Assembly: GCA_965153455.1 (NCBI GenBank)
Contig: OZ234500.1
Span: 16,801,579 to 16,865,578 of the forward strand
DNA length: 64,000 nucleotides
From: Sphagnum compactum
Lineage: Eukaryota > Bryophyta > Sphagnopsida > Sphagnales
Direction of reading: 5' to 3'
Part shown: positions 25,771 to 39,100 of the stretch, one piece after another
Layout of the letters: every line of letters starts with the position of its first letter
How positions within the stretch are numbered: position 1 is the stretch's first letter
Notes under the pieces: model-generated
The model's database searches: none
Seen by the model: only the letters and a program-made list of their open reading frames with translations
What the model was told of the DNA's origin: nothing
Program-made: the position numbers and the translations under genes

Positions 25771-26126
25771 AAGCATCTCCACCATTACACTATATTTTGT
25801 TGATATCGATATTTATCACATCCAAACCTTATGTTGATTTTTTTGCCCCTCTCCCACCATAAAACAAACAAACATTGAACATTATACATTGAGGAAGGAT
25901 CTACATGTTCACATGTGAGTCAATTATTGTAGCTAGCCAATCAATAACAATCAATGTGTGACCATCAAATAGTAATAGTCATTTTCATTTCCCTTCATTA
26001 GTATTCACCCATTAAATATTTGCTCAAAATGCTGATGAAAATTGGTATTTACAACGATTTGATGTACCAATCATCCAAACTTTGGTGTACGTGTCCTTTT
26101 AGAGCAATGCGGTGGAGATGCTCTAA
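25771..26126. mobile_element. MITE with AGCATCTCCACC terminal inverted repeats
   Basis: The left end AGCATCTCCACCATTAC (25772-25788) is matched on the opposite strand by AGCATCTCCACCGCATTGC (26122-26104). Length is about 355 bp, with no ORF in the interior. Interior blocks match the copy at 3571-3904 (CACATCCAA, CTAGCCAATCAA). Termini rich in AGCATCTCCA are common among plant MITEs; the superfamily is not assigned here. Confidence 0.7.
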
Positions 26127-28411
26127 GTGAGACCATTTTCTCCCAAAACAAATTGTCAATAAAAAATAAATAAATAATTGACAACTTCTTATTAAGTATG
26201 TTATGCATTGCTTCAATACCTCATTAGTTGTGTGATTATCAATGTTGAAAATATATTCAATTTTTAATATGCACATGATTTTTTGTTTCTATGAAAAATG
26301 TTCAAAATTTCAAATCATGACAATATATGCTCATTATTTCATGGTTCATTTAGAATAAACATGAATTCATATCCTTGGGAAATCATTCCTTAAATATTTT
26401 AAGAAACATATGAAATAAAAGTGTATTTTTTAATGTGCTATGCAATAATAAAATATTTTAAAAATATTCTAGATATATTTATAATATATTATCATAATGA
26501 ATTATATGCACCTTATTTTTTTTGCATGTTGTTTGAAATAAAATGAAAGTGACTTCCCTAGGATTCACATTTTTCATTTCATAAATTTATATCTAGATTA
26601 ATAACATACCCAATTGTTCAAATGTTCAAATACAAATTATGTTGAAGTTGTGAACCTTTTGATTTTGACATAATCCATGTTTACATATTTGGATATGAAT
26701 CAATGCAAAAAAAAGAAAAAAAATGCAAATTATGTTAATTGGATGCCCTTGATTTTTTAACTTAATATTCTAATGATGATTATGGGGGATTTTATGGTGG
26801 TAAAAATAGTTGTTCCTTTTTTATGTTTACATTTTCTTCATTTTTAAAATTCAAGGCATGAATTTTTTTTAAATACTTATAAACCCTTTAAATGCTTGGG
26901 TTAAAATTTGGAGAAAATATAATTATCATCAAAACTTGAATATATTGTTTAGGTTAAGATTTATGAAAAAGCAATTTATATCACTCCCTTAAATGTCATA
27001 CATATTTTCCCTAATTGAGTTGGGTAATGGAACCAAGGTTGAAAATTTTGCCTTTTGATGAAATTCGGTTTTGTATTTGATTCATAAGACATTATGTTGA
27101 TCACAAGGGAGTTGGTATTAGTCCCTTAATTTGAAATGCCTTGTAGTTTTGAGCGACAAACCACTTCAATGAATATTGTTTTAAACCAAGCTGCAGATGT
27201 GATGATTTATTTTTCTTCGAGTGAATGCTCTTGCTACTATGATTTTTTTATTAAGGGTTAAATGGTGACCTATTCAAGAGTTTGGGAATTAGTAATGGTG
27301 ATGATGCAAAAAAATTCAAAAATTCATATTTTTGGTGTAAGTTCGAAAAATTGCCAAAATTTTGAATGATCTTACCATAGTTTCCAAACAACAAAACTTG
27401 AAAAAAAAAATTCACAAAAAACAACACTAAAAGGAAACATAGAAGATCAATTCCATCAAGGAAAGTCACACCCAAAAAAAAAAAAAAAGAGAGGAAACAA
27501 AGGCGTTGTGCATCTGATAATAAAAGTAGTAGGTCCAAAAAAGTAAGTAGGTCCCTCCATTTGACAAGTTGAAATGCTGCATTCAAAATTGCTAAAAGCA
27601 AAACCAACAAGTGCCAAGACCTCGAAATAAAATGCCGGCCCATGTTCAATTTGCCCCATATGCTAGGTTTGTTATTGCATGCATTACTACAAGAAAAGCC
27701 CATGAACCAAATACATACCAACCATATTTTTCAGCAGCTACCCATTGTGTGTAAGCAACATTATAAGGAAGAGTTTGCAAAATGTAAAAATTTTGACTAT
27801 ACATACTCACGACAAGTTACAAATGGGGATCTAAGGCTGAAAAGCATTTTTAGTCTTCCACTGAGCCGAGGACATGGATTATCATAATTTTTACAAGTTT
27901 GATGTATTCAAGAAAGGCATGACAAAGCACTGGTTGTGATTGTGCACCCTGCATGTTGCATGGGTTGTGGTGCACATGAATCTATGGTGATTGTGCACAT
28001 TCATGTAGAAGTCTTACCTAACCTAGAAATGTTTTGTGGCAATTGGCTACATGAACAATATCCAAATGTTTTGTGATGAAACCCAAATTTTAAACAATGT
28101 TATTTGACAACCCTAATTCTCACACGACAAAAAAACATTGACAACTACATTTCAAAGGTTGGGTGTGATTTGACTCTCATTATAAATTATGTAGTTGAAA
28201 CCTAGCTCCAAAAAAAGTTTATTTACACAAAATTAATACAGGGCCTGGCGCCCAAGGGAAAAAAAAAGTGCAATTTTATTTTTTTATTAAAAAATTATAA
28301 TAATGTAAAAAAGTCCATACATACATACATACATACATTCATGGACTTTTTTTTAATAAATTGCAGTTTCAGATCTTGCTTCCAAATGTCAGCCCTGCCA
28401 CAATCCCAGTG

Positions 28412-28413
<2 letters not shown>

Positions 28414-28441
<28 letters not shown>
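28414..28441. repeat. (CA)14 microsatellite
   Basis: An uninterrupted CA dinucleotide run of 28 bases, with a (CATA)n run about 80 bases earlier. Confidence 0.97.
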
Positions 28442-28443
<2 letters not shown>

Positions 28444-31400
28444 ATATGCCAACAATTATACAGTTAGGCTCCTTACAGGTTTTCACCTTTGTTACTGATG
28501 CAGTGAAACCCGGAGAATGCAGTACAAAAAATGAATGCATCTTCTTAGCAGAGCAATACTTTTTTTCCATGCTTTCATCCTCTGGTGAAATTGAGTCCTT
28601 TGAAGAAGCCAACCATGGTTTGAATATAATCATGGTCTTTTTTCACAGAAAGAAACCATGTGTTACTTACCTTATCATCCAAATAGATTCACCCAAAAAA
28701 GGTTTTCATCAATCATTTCATTGCAGGTAATTGATTTAAGGATGATAGTCCATTTGTGTGAATATTATTATTATATAACATGTTGTGGGTTGGGTTTCTG
28801 CCAGGTCTGGACTCTGGAGAAGTAGTGGTTTTTTTTTTTAAAGTGTTTTTTTTAATAATAATAATAAGACAAATAATATATGTGAGCTTAAAAAACTCTG
28901 AAACATTCTTCAAACATTGAGTAGGGGGAAGGACCCATTATGCCTTTTTTGTAGCACTAATTTCATGGCATTGAAGTTTTTAATATAATATGCCTGATGA
29001 TGATACTATGATGATGTCTCACAAATTTGGTGTCCATTAATGAAGCCTACCAGATAGGAGTCATTCACAATTCTCACCCAAAACTTTCCAATTCCCCTTT
29101 TGTCATCAAAGTTCAAAGGGCATCATAGTCTCTATGCTGCACATTCCTTGCACCATGAACATTTATTTCCCTTGTTGGAAAAATGTTTAAAAAATAGGGC
29201 AAGGCTCTTTATTGGCATTCTTTTTTTTATATATTTTCTGCTGGCGTATTAAATAATTTCCCCCAAAAAATTGGGTGATGCGCCCAGGCCCTAGACTATT
29301 TTTTTGTACCCATGACATATGTCATTATGACTAAAGGGTATATGGCATGCTAGATAGCATGGTATATACATGTATACTATATACTTATCATGATATGTTA
29401 TAAACATGCCATGCTAATGTTCATAACCTGCTAATGTTCATGAACCCAAAAGTGATGGGAGAATGAACACATAAGTTTTCTTTGAGAGCATAAGTGTTTG
29501 GTCATTGACCTCTCTACCCTAATGAAAGTGGCTCCTTGCAAGCTTTGGGAGACACCCCCACAACTACCTAATGCAACCCAACAATAGGTATGGGTTCTAT
29601 CACCTAATAGTTGAGAAATACTCAAAGGTAGTTTGGACATTTGGACTCCATAATGGCTCCAAATTTGGTGTTCCATTAATGAAACTAATTCAAGCTATCT
29701 AGATGTTGTCCTTCTAAACATTTGAGATGGGACCCTAACTTGCATTGGGCCATGATTACTAAAAAATCGTTGTCCGTCCTCAAGATCCAAGGTCTGGAAA
29801 ATGATTTCTAGACCATGGAAATGCATGGTTGAGAGGTTGCGATTTTCTCTGCCACAAGAGGCTGAATGTATAAATCAAGTTAACATAAAGGTGGAGCTTT
29901 GAGTTTAGGGGGTTTGGAGTTTTGGTTGGGCCATTCATATGGCTTTAGAAGTTGTACAAATCAGTTTATAGGGGTTTGGAAAAGGGTGCACACTTGCTCC
30001 AAATTAAGCACACGAGAGCATATTTTGTAGTTGTTTTGTTGTGCTTTTGAAGAGCTCTCCTTTCATATCTTGAAAGGTGGATTTGGAGCAATAAGTGAGA
30101 GCTGATGAACTACACTGCTAAGTTGGGGAGATAATTAGTCAAGACAAGAGACACACTCACACATAATGTTTACAACTTGATTTTCAATAGGGTTAGATGA
30201 ATGGCAAGAGGCCAAGCTCAATAGTGTCATTTGGGAGGGGCTAGTTGATGATTAGGGGAAGATTGAGTGGTAGCATGTGCTCTATCTAGCAAATACAAAA
30301 GCACCCAAATAATGAAAGTAGAATTCTTGAAACCTTTGATAAAGTTTGGGTTCCACATCAGGCACTTTGCTTGCATGGTGAAAGAGAAAAGTGTGTTGTG
30401 TTATCAAGCACCTACAGATGCCACTATTAGCTGATAGTTGGGGTGAAGACTCTATAGGTCCAGGTTTGAATTGATCCCTACTCTCTTTGGCTCTTTGAAC
30501 CACCTCTTTCTTCAATGAACTTTTCCATTTGTTCCATGTGTAAATGAATGAGAACAACTCCACCCATAACTAATAACTTAGGCTCTAAAAAACTATTTTT
30601 TTCCTTTTTACTACCAATGCATGACTGATAAAATGTGGCTATTTATCTCAAGTACATGCTTGAAGCCACCAATTTATGCCACTCCTCCCCACCCCCAATT
30701 ATTATTCCAAAAAATGTCACTGTTATTATTCAAAACCTTGATTTTTTCCTCAAACTAACCCTAATCAGAAAATAACAATAATAATCATAAATTAATAAAT
30801 AAATTTAAATTTATTTATTTTTTAAATTTCAGAATCAGAACTTGGATATTCCAGGTTTTTTGGGGCCAATTCCCAATTCTGGTTCTTGTTTTGAAATTTT
30901 TTTATTTCAAATTTTGAACGGATATTCCAGGCACTCAATAATTGGAGTGGGAACCAGAACCCAAAAGCAACCAAAAACCAGAACCGACCAACACTGCTAT
31001 ATACCTAAAAGCTTTTTCATTTGAAAAAGTATAACATTCACATCCATAATATTGCAGAATAATAGATGACAAGTGCCAAGAATATGTGGCTTATTCAAAT
31101 TTTTGAGTTTGAATGGTGCATTTAAATTCAGTGAAATCTATAATTTTTCTACAGGGTCCATTTGATTGGTCAATCACAACAGATTGCATCCAAATGCAAA
31201 TGGAAATGTAAAAGAATTTACGCGTATGATCAACCCACAAACACATCTGACTTGTTATCGACGACTCACATGATGTTCACTATGTTGTTCACTTGATGAC
31301 GGGTTTGTTGTTCACTTTGCAGTTTGGAGTATTAGTGTCGATCATCTCCCAAAGGGATTAAGGATTTAGCATTCATTGATGATGGTGACAAGTTGTTGAA

Positions 31401-32689
31401 AAACTCTCAAAACTGTAAAAAACACTAATTTCTGACTGAAAAACCTGACTTAGCCTAACACGAGGAACTTTCCTTTTGTCTTGTTCTCAGACACTCTTTT
31501 TTTGTGGGTTGTGATAAAATTTGGCGAAATTTTCATGAATCTGCAAAAGACTATTTGTTCTTTGAACTTTACACTAGTCAGTTTCGCCAGGAAATAAGAC
31601 AAGGCTGCTTTGGAGCTATGATGATGATGGCTTTCATGTCCTTACATGAGTTGCATTGATGTGCGTGCTCCAACAAAAAGGAATCACAATTAGTTTCTTA
31701 AATTCGCGCCCCACTGGAGGTAGCTACTTGTGCTTCTTCTTCTATATTGAAGAAGTGATACCATTTTCGACTGCCCAGTGCCTATGGACTGATCAACCCA
31801 GAAGCTCTACTTGCAACCAAAGAAAGAGATTTACAAACATCATATGAAAAGTAAAGCAAACAATTGTTTGATTACCTTTTGAGAAGTAATGGCCCAAGAC
31901 TAGGTTTTATCATTATTTGCATTTCAAGTTTTGCATCCTTGAGGATTCTCTGTATCAATCTACACACGCACAAATCAAAGATTTAGCCATTAGTATCATC
32001 CATAATGGGATTTCATGCATGTTGAAATATGGGTGAAGCTTAAGTATGGAAAGCCAAGATGGATCACCTTTGTGCTCTTCCAAGGAAGGCATTATTTTAT
32101 CGCATTCTATGCTTGACACATATGTTCAAATTCATAAACAATAACTCATCATTCCACAAATTGAAAACATTTAGATAATAAATTCATGTGAAATTAAATA
32201 TTGAATAAATATGAATATTGTATCATTGAAATGTAAAATTCGAACATGTTATTAAGTATTTTCAAAAGATGTACTATATGTGACAAAATTAGCAAGGTAT
32301 TACATTTGCAATTATGTTTTTTCAAGGTTGTAAAGGTTTCAAACAAAAAATGGAACAATTCTTCTCCTCTAAATTAAAATTAAAATGTGCATATTCAATA
32401 AGTTGTTAATTCATAAAAAGTCACTAACATTATGTAATCATGTAATTGCAATATATTCGCATTGTAGTTGCATCATTATCACAAATTAAACAATTAACAT
32501 AATATGATTACATGACTAGAATTAGGACATTATTGTAAAATGTCTTAATCATGAAAAACACATTTTGGTGGTGTCACAACTACTTGTCCAAGGCAACTAG
32601 GGTCATTTTTAGTTGCATGTGTCTTTTACAGCTAAATTGTAGTTGCAAATTAAATGGTTAAGTTTTAAATTTCTTTTAATGTTGATTGA

Positions 32690-34010
32690 TACAAGAGCCT
32701 CAATGTTTGTTATTGTTGCCAATGTGGTGTGGGAGTTGGGAATCATGTAGATGGTTGTTGAATTAAACTCCCACAAAAATTACTTTAAGAGCAGTGACAC
32801 AAACAATGGGAACGATTTTTATCTGCAAGTTCGAATAGGAGAACTGGTGTGTAGGATGAATTTCATAGTTGTACACATTAATGTATATGATGTGTTGTTG
32901 GTATTAAACCAATGTTGGATGGTTTTTTTTTTTTGAAAACCTTCAGGGTCAATTTTTTTAAATTTTTTTTAAAAAAAAAACCTTTGAGTAGATGATGATT
33001 CCACCACCTATTGATTTTTTTGTTATCCAAATATCATTATTTATTTAGGAGCTTCCTCTTTAATTAAAGCTTCCAATCCATGATCATTCAATTGAAATGA
33101 ATTATTTTTCTCCTCTTGTAAAATCAACCTAAATTGATTATTAGATCATGCTTTTTAGGATTGGTTGAAATGGGTCAACCATGATGAAAGTGAGAGAATC
33201 AAGAATGTATGCCGAGATTTTGCCATACTTGGTCTTTCCAAGTTGATGCAAGTGAAGGAAACACAAAATCTATGCCTAGGACAATTGGAGGTTAAGAAAC
33301 ACTAGGAGGACATCAAGAATAAAATTAGAACGTGTCTAGGGCTAGATTGGGAGAAATCTTGGGAATTGTGGCAAGTTTTGGAAACTTTGAAGATATTTTC
33401 ACATGGGAACAAAGTTGAGTTAGGGTGCTATGTAGTTGGGGAACAATACGTTGATAATGGGGGTTTTCACCATGCAAATCCATGCCGAATAGGTTGTCTT
33501 TTTGGGAAGAATGGGAAGAACCTAAAATCAATAAACAAATTTAGGCTTTGGTGGCATTGGGCAAAATGAAGATGAACACATCAAAATGTGCTTGCAAAGT
33601 AACCTTCCTAGTAAAGAAAGATGGAAGCAAACATACCCTTTAAATTTGTAGACAAGGAGGGACACGTTTTCATTGTTGTTAGTGGATGATGTGCTTAATC
33701 AACTTAACCATTTGAAGTTCTTTTTAACTATAGACTTGCAAAGTGGTTTCTGGCAAATTTGAATGGTGACAAAAAATGAGGAGAAAATCAATGGTATTAC
33801 AAAATAAGGATTGTTTGATTGAATAGTCATGCCCTTTGGTTTATAAAACACCCCAAGTACCTTTACTCATACCATGATTGAAATATTTCAAGGTTGGATG
33901 CAAGACTTCTTCAAGGTGTTTGCGGACGTTCTAAACATCCACAAATGCTCTTGGCAAGAGCATGTCAAGCACATGAACTTAAACATATGCACATCACAAG
34001 GTGTAGGAGG
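32690..34010 (+). mobile_element. Second decayed Ty3/gypsy remnant (PR-RT)
   Basis: Reading plus-strand frames with shifts gives a protease end (FIVVHINVYDVLLVLNQCW, 32862-32918; family form DVxLGxxxL). A pre-RT linker follows with RLSFWEE near 33493, then RT blocks FLTIDLQSGFW (about 33723-33755), MPFGL (33832), and FKVFADVLNIHKCSWQEHVK (33914-33973). The Asp-Asp catalytic pair, expected as VDD, reads ADV, and frameshifts and stops are frequent, so it is dead. It is more diverged from the 20.8-23.75 kb element than a recent copy would be. No LTRs recognised. Confidence 0.75.
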
Positions 34011-35111
34011 GGGAGGGTTCTTATGCCTACTTTTCGAGAGTGGGAGGGATATTGTACACTTATAAGTAGGTATTCACGAATATGAGACACCCTTCCAATA
34101 TATCACAAGGGAAAAAAAATTCTCCTGGTACTTCACAGATGAAAAAGAATGATTTGATTATCTAGGGTGAAAACAAAACTCCAAACGAGTACAACATTGG
34201 CACTTCTCCAATTCTTCCAAGTGCATCACTCTTGGAGTTTATTCGCACCTACAAACTAAAAGCGTCCATCTTGTAGTGTAATTGTGAGCAAGACCTGGCC
34301 AACTAATTGTCACATTCTGACTATAGCAGGAAATGGCACATGACTGGTACAGATATTGGTTACCACTTGGTTGGGTTCAATTTAGTGTGCATGTCCCAGC
34401 AACACTCATCAAGACTAAATAGTGTTGTGTTTTGTGTAGCTAATGTTTGGAGTATCTCTTTTTCAGTAGTTTTCTCATTAATACATGTACTCCGGACTTC
34501 GCTTTCGAGTACTCACTCATTGAAGCCATGATAGTTTAACTTGGGGATGATTTTTTCATACATGTAGATGGCCTATCTCTAATGACAAGTGTCAATAATG
34601 TATATAAGAAGAGAAAGAAAGATAGTTAAGAAACTCTCAAAGATGGCGAGTTGCATGTACATATATTTTTGCCCTAGGATCAATTTCATCATTAAATAAT
34701 TATCAAAAATAGTGAAATAGAATTTTCATGAAAATATGAAGCGACGGTGTTGAAAACCCATCATAGTTATTGCAGTCTACAATGTGAATAATTTCTTTCC
34801 TCATGATGATATCATAATAAATCATGAAAAATAAATAATTTCAAATTTTTTTTAAAAATAAATTTTTGATGGGGGAAAGAAAAAAGTTATTCACTTTGTC
34901 GATGTGGAAACTGACCCTAGGCTACAGTAGCCTTCTTCTTCTTCTTTTTTCTTTTGTGAATCACCAAACCCCCAACCCAAACTATTGCATCACAAACACT
35001 AGTTCTTTGGTAATGCACCTGGAAATGAGAAGATGGACTACTTATAGTTTGGACTTTGCACCCCCCATGAAATCAGGTATTGTAACTGACAGTCAAGTCT
35101 TTAGGCAAAAT
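34011..35111. other. Intergenic, no gene
   Basis: Begins with GGGGGAGGGTTCTTATGCCT at 34010, which resembles a polypurine tract plus element end. A related inverted sequence (ATGCCTACT...GAGTGGGAGGGAT) is at about 43723-43757. Otherwise AT-rich without coding support. Confidence 0.45.
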
Positions 35112-35418
35112 AACAAGGGGGTGTCTCACACTGTGGCCTTGCCCTTTATATTTTGAAGTACCTTAAGGCAAAAGAAGAATGATGGAAATTCAAATATTTC
35201 ACCATGCGAAAATATAATCTTCAAAAAAAATCCTCTACAAGAAACCAAAATCCTTCAAGATATTATAACTCTATAACTAATCTCAAGTTTCAACATGAGC
35301 CAAAATATCATCTTTCAAAAATCCTCATATAAAAGTAGACCAAAATCCGTTAAGCTACTACTATACTCTATAATGAATCTAAACACAATATCCTTGCCTT
35401 GGTAGTAGGCAATGCCAA
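35112..35418 (+). repeat. R1 dispersed repeat, copy B
   Basis: Colinear with copy A, sharing CTTAAGGCAAAAGAAGAAT, TTTCACCATGC, ATATTATAAC and AATCTCAAGTTTCAACA blocks. It lacks a short segment present in copy A (the ACCTAGGGGCC region near 14921). The ends match copies A and C. Confidence 0.85.
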
Positions 35419-35582
35419 TAAGACATTGAAAGAACAGGGGTTTTTGGCGGTCCCAATTTTGGCTATTTGAAATTTCATAATTTTAGGACCAACATACGGT
35501 GTTTCTAATACATTCTTACTCTCTCAAATATAATGATAGGGTAAATATAATATAATGTGAATTTTAATGAGCTTACTCATCA

Positions 35583-35610
35583 TATATATATATATATGGA
35601 TATATATATT
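35583..35610. repeat. (TA)n microsatellite
   Basis: TA-rich dinucleotide run broken once by GGA, in AT-rich DNA. Confidence 0.85.
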
Positions 35611-35887
35611 TAATATTAAATTAAATTATTTTTTGGGTATAAATGAAGAAGCACTCCATTGCAAGGAGAAGAGAGAGCTCATCATTCCTTTGATTTGGGA
35701 TCTGTACACTAATTAGGGTGACCTGGATGTGTTTGTGTCACTGGATGTCTTGGAGTGAAAGTCCTCTTTGAAATCTTTCCTTCAAAGAACTTGAGTCTTC
35801 ATAAATGCAGTTCAGAAAAGACATGTCTTAAGAATCTATCTTACCACAAGTTGTGTGGAATGGAGAGTTGCCCTATATTTTTGAAAA

Positions 35888-35990
35888 ACCCTAAACCCTT
35901 TAAACCCTTTAAACCCTTTAACCATAGACCCTATATTTTTAGGGTTTAGGGTCTATGGTTAAAGGGTTTAGGGTTTAGGGTTTGATGGTC
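35888..35990. repeat. Interstitial plant-type telomeric motifs in a palindrome
   Basis: CCCTAAA-type motifs on the left and TTTAGGG-type motifs on the right face each other. A perfect 22-bp inverted repeat (35911-35932 with 35948-35969) includes the non-telomeric word CCATAGACCCT, and the loop is 15 bases. TTTAGGG is the standard plant telomere unit. The inverted form suggests fold-back synthesis or end joining more than simple insertion of a tract. Confidence 0.85.
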
Positions 35991-36038
35991 TCCATGAGTG
36001 TTGGCCAAATACCATATATCTCAGTGTTTCTTTCCCAG

Positions 36039-36124
36039 GTATCCGCCGGAGGTCATCACATCCAATTTCCAACCAGCTGAAAGAATGGGCAGAGCAAGCT
36101 CCTGAAAAGTACCAGTGGCATCAG
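36039..36124 (+). pseudogene. Orphan exon-like block
   Basis: TTTCTTTCCCAG precedes it and CAG|GTATGG follows, so both splice sites look good. One frame is open through the whole 86 bases and reads RRRSSHPISNQLKEWAEQAP, continuing to EKYQWHQ. The composition differs from the surrounding AT-rich desert. I do not recognise the family, and no neighbouring exon was found, so this may be a gene fragment carried by a transposon. Confidence 0.35.
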
Positions 36125-36173
36125 GTATGGTGCCCCTGCCACCCGAGAACCCATAGTTATGCATTAGGGTTGA

Positions 36174-36190
36174 GGTTAGGGTTAGGGTTT
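36174..36190 (+). repeat. Short TTAGGG-type motif
   Basis: GGTTAGGGTTAGGGTTT, two and a half units of the 6-base form, about 200 bp after the 7-base plant-type motifs. Too short to claim a telomere origin on its own. Confidence 0.7.
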
Positions 36191-39100
36191 TCATTAAGGT
36201 TAGGTTTTGAAGGAAATTTTCAGTTAATTAATTTCTTTAATTTTACAAATTACTTTCATTGCTAATCAAAGAGCCAATTTCACATATTCAACTATTATGA
36301 TATAGGAGAAAACAATTTGGAAACCTTGAAGGTTTTTTAATTGTTTCATTGTTTTATTTATATTTTTTTAAACCAGTCTGAAGTAGGGTGGATATCTTTG
36401 GAAAAAGTGATATCCACCCAACACTAGTAGAGGCCAAACACGGGTCTCTACCAATGTTAGGTTGGTAAGTCTCTTGCCCTCATATGCCAACAGGTATATA
36501 CTAGGGTAAATATATACCCTATCTGCTTGGGGTTTTTTTTTCTTTTTGGATACTGATTTAATTAGGCTACACATCTTAACATGGTTTGATCTTAACATTT
36601 TCAATTCTTTTTATCATATGTTTTATGGTTTTTTAAAACACAACACTAGATCTAATTGACAAACCATTTGCACTCCCAAAGTCAAGTTCAATGATAGAGG
36701 GCCAACAAGGCTTTCACATGCACACCAATTGGTTTAAACTCAAAACTTTTTATGAGGTCTCATGGTCCTAGACAAGGGCTATATCACTAAACCATCACCC
36801 ATGGGGTCATATGTTTCATGTTTGTAATGCCAACCACAAACTTAATTGTCTTTCTCCATTTTGCAATGTGCCATGCTTGTGTATATATTTTGGTTTGCCC
36901 TATGTTTCCCACTTTTATATACCCACAAGTTAAATATAACTGGAATACCAAATAATTACCTTTACCCTTTACCTTATGAACCTTTACCCTTACGAGGGTT
37001 GACAATTTTGCAAAGCCTTTATACCCTTAACTTCACCTAGTTTGAAATTTTTTGAACCCTAAATATTTTCTCTTTTTTTTGAATTTTTATTATCACACTT
37101 ACATGGATGATGTATTAAAGTCAATATATTTACCAAATCCTAATATGAAATGAGTGAAATTATGTAATTACCTAATGAGATGATAATGCATCATATTAAA
37201 AATATATATGTTTATATATTTTGCAATAATTAGTTTTGTCATCATGTGGTCAAATGATAAAAACTTTCGATTGTGGTAAAAAAAGTGAGTGTTCAAACTT
37301 CATTTTGGACATGTCATCATCATGACATTATCATAACAATGTATTTGTTTAGCAAATTATCAATGGTCAACCTAAGAAAAACAACTTATTTTTTAATGTT
37401 GGAATCACAAGTTTAATGCAAATATATTTTGGACTCATTCATAGTTCAATAATAATAATAATTATTATTATTATTATTATTATTTTAAAATTAAATAAAT
37501 ATTGTCATGTCAACTTGTAATTTTAATCATGTCAATCAAATAACCCCAATCATAGTTTTGTCATAATAATTAGCATATTTTGATTATGTCCATTATTTGT
37601 TTTGACTATAATTAGTCATAAAAATTCAACATAAAAACCATATTATGTAATAATGACATATTTAAACATTGGTGTGGAACATTTGACTAGTTTGATGTCA
37701 ACTAGCAAAACATTTGCACAACTCCCATGAATTTGCAAATTGGTGAAACAACATTTGTGACATGACATGTGCATCTTACAACTATTGTGCTTATGGAGGC
37801 AAATTGTGTAGGTATTTTTCTCGCTTGAACCCCTATCCTACATATTTGTTCTTTTAATATGTTTCAAGTTTGGCATTCGAGTTTGATGTGTTATGTAATT
37901 GATCGTTGATGTGGGTGGGTGTTTGTGTGAATGGTAGGGATTTGCTAATTGCAAGGGAGATTCCTTGCTCATGAGATCATGGACAACTTGGGTGTGGTGT
38001 ACCACAATACTAGCTACAACCAAATGCAAATGAAAGCAAAGCAACCAATACTAAGCAAAAATGGGTATTGGTTCATGTTGTGGTACACCAATTGTGAATT
38101 TGCCCAACATTGAACTATTATAAAAATAATTATATGTTTGAAAATAGTTTTAGGTTATTTGAAAAGTTGCATTGAGAAGATAGAGATGGTTTTATTTTGT
38201 GGAGACTTGCATTGATTAAGAGTTTGATGGTCCATAATTTTAAGAGGCTTTGAGGTAAATTGAGTATTTAGTGAAAGCTAATAAAAAAAAAGAATTGGGT
38301 TGTCAAGGTTTAGTTTTTTTTTTTTGTAAAAACGTGCCACATAATGGGTTGTTCAAAAAGGTGCAAACATGATATAATGATCCAATGACATTACATTAAA
38401 TAAAGGTTGCATGTCCATTTGCCCAAAAATAACATTTTCATATGAGTGAATTTTTGAATGATTTTTAAAACAATTGTTATAAAAATGCATATAGTTGTCC
38501 CAATATATGAATTTTTAAAAATAATTTTGAATAAATATGAACTTTGAAAGTGTGCAAATTCCTTGTAAATTCTATGTTGCAAATTTTTAAATGATAAAAA
38601 TTTCAAATCATAACCAAAAATTCAAGTTTTACTTTTTTTTCTTATATAACAAACTACAACTTCTTTTAATACATCATATACATTGTACCCCATTTATATG
38701 TGGTAAAGGATTCTTTCAAACTTTTAAAATTCTCCATCAATTTTGAATTTTTTGAATTTTTCAAGTTTTAAAATTCCAAACTTTTAAAGGTATGAGTGTT
38801 TTTTGAAGGTGGGTAATAAGTTTTTATCCTCTTAAATTTTTTCCATCAAATTTTTTTTATTATATGAATTCTTTTGATAGTCCTTTGCAAAATTGACTCC
38901 TTTTGACACAATAGGTGTTCATGTTTAAATGTTCTAAATCAAAACCTAAACCTACAATTTCATCAAATGAATTTTTTATTTGAAATCTTTGGCATTCATA
39001 TAAATGAACAAACAACAACTTGTCATGGTGTTAAATGGCAAAACATAAATGTTTGATTAATTTTTATTAAGTTTGTTTATGGTTCGACACCTTTTTGGTT

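Larger units (their letters stand above)
23751..32690. other. AT-rich repeat desert, no supported gene
   Basis: Apart from the MITE copies and simple repeats, no gene is visible. The longest minus ORF (27251-27721) is Phe/Leu-rich and looks like translated AT-rich sequence. Microsatellites: (CATA)n at 28316-28338 and (CA)14 at 28414-28441. Confidence 0.6.

Noticed and set aside
27251-27721. 156-codon minus ORF
   Set aside because: Phe/Leu-rich peptide from AT-rich DNA and an A-run; no domain, no gene-like composition.
20820-34010. A functional retroelement or domesticated gag/pol gene
   Set aside because: Catalytic motifs are altered (DSG to DSR, VDD to ADV) and stops and frameshifts interrupt every domain.
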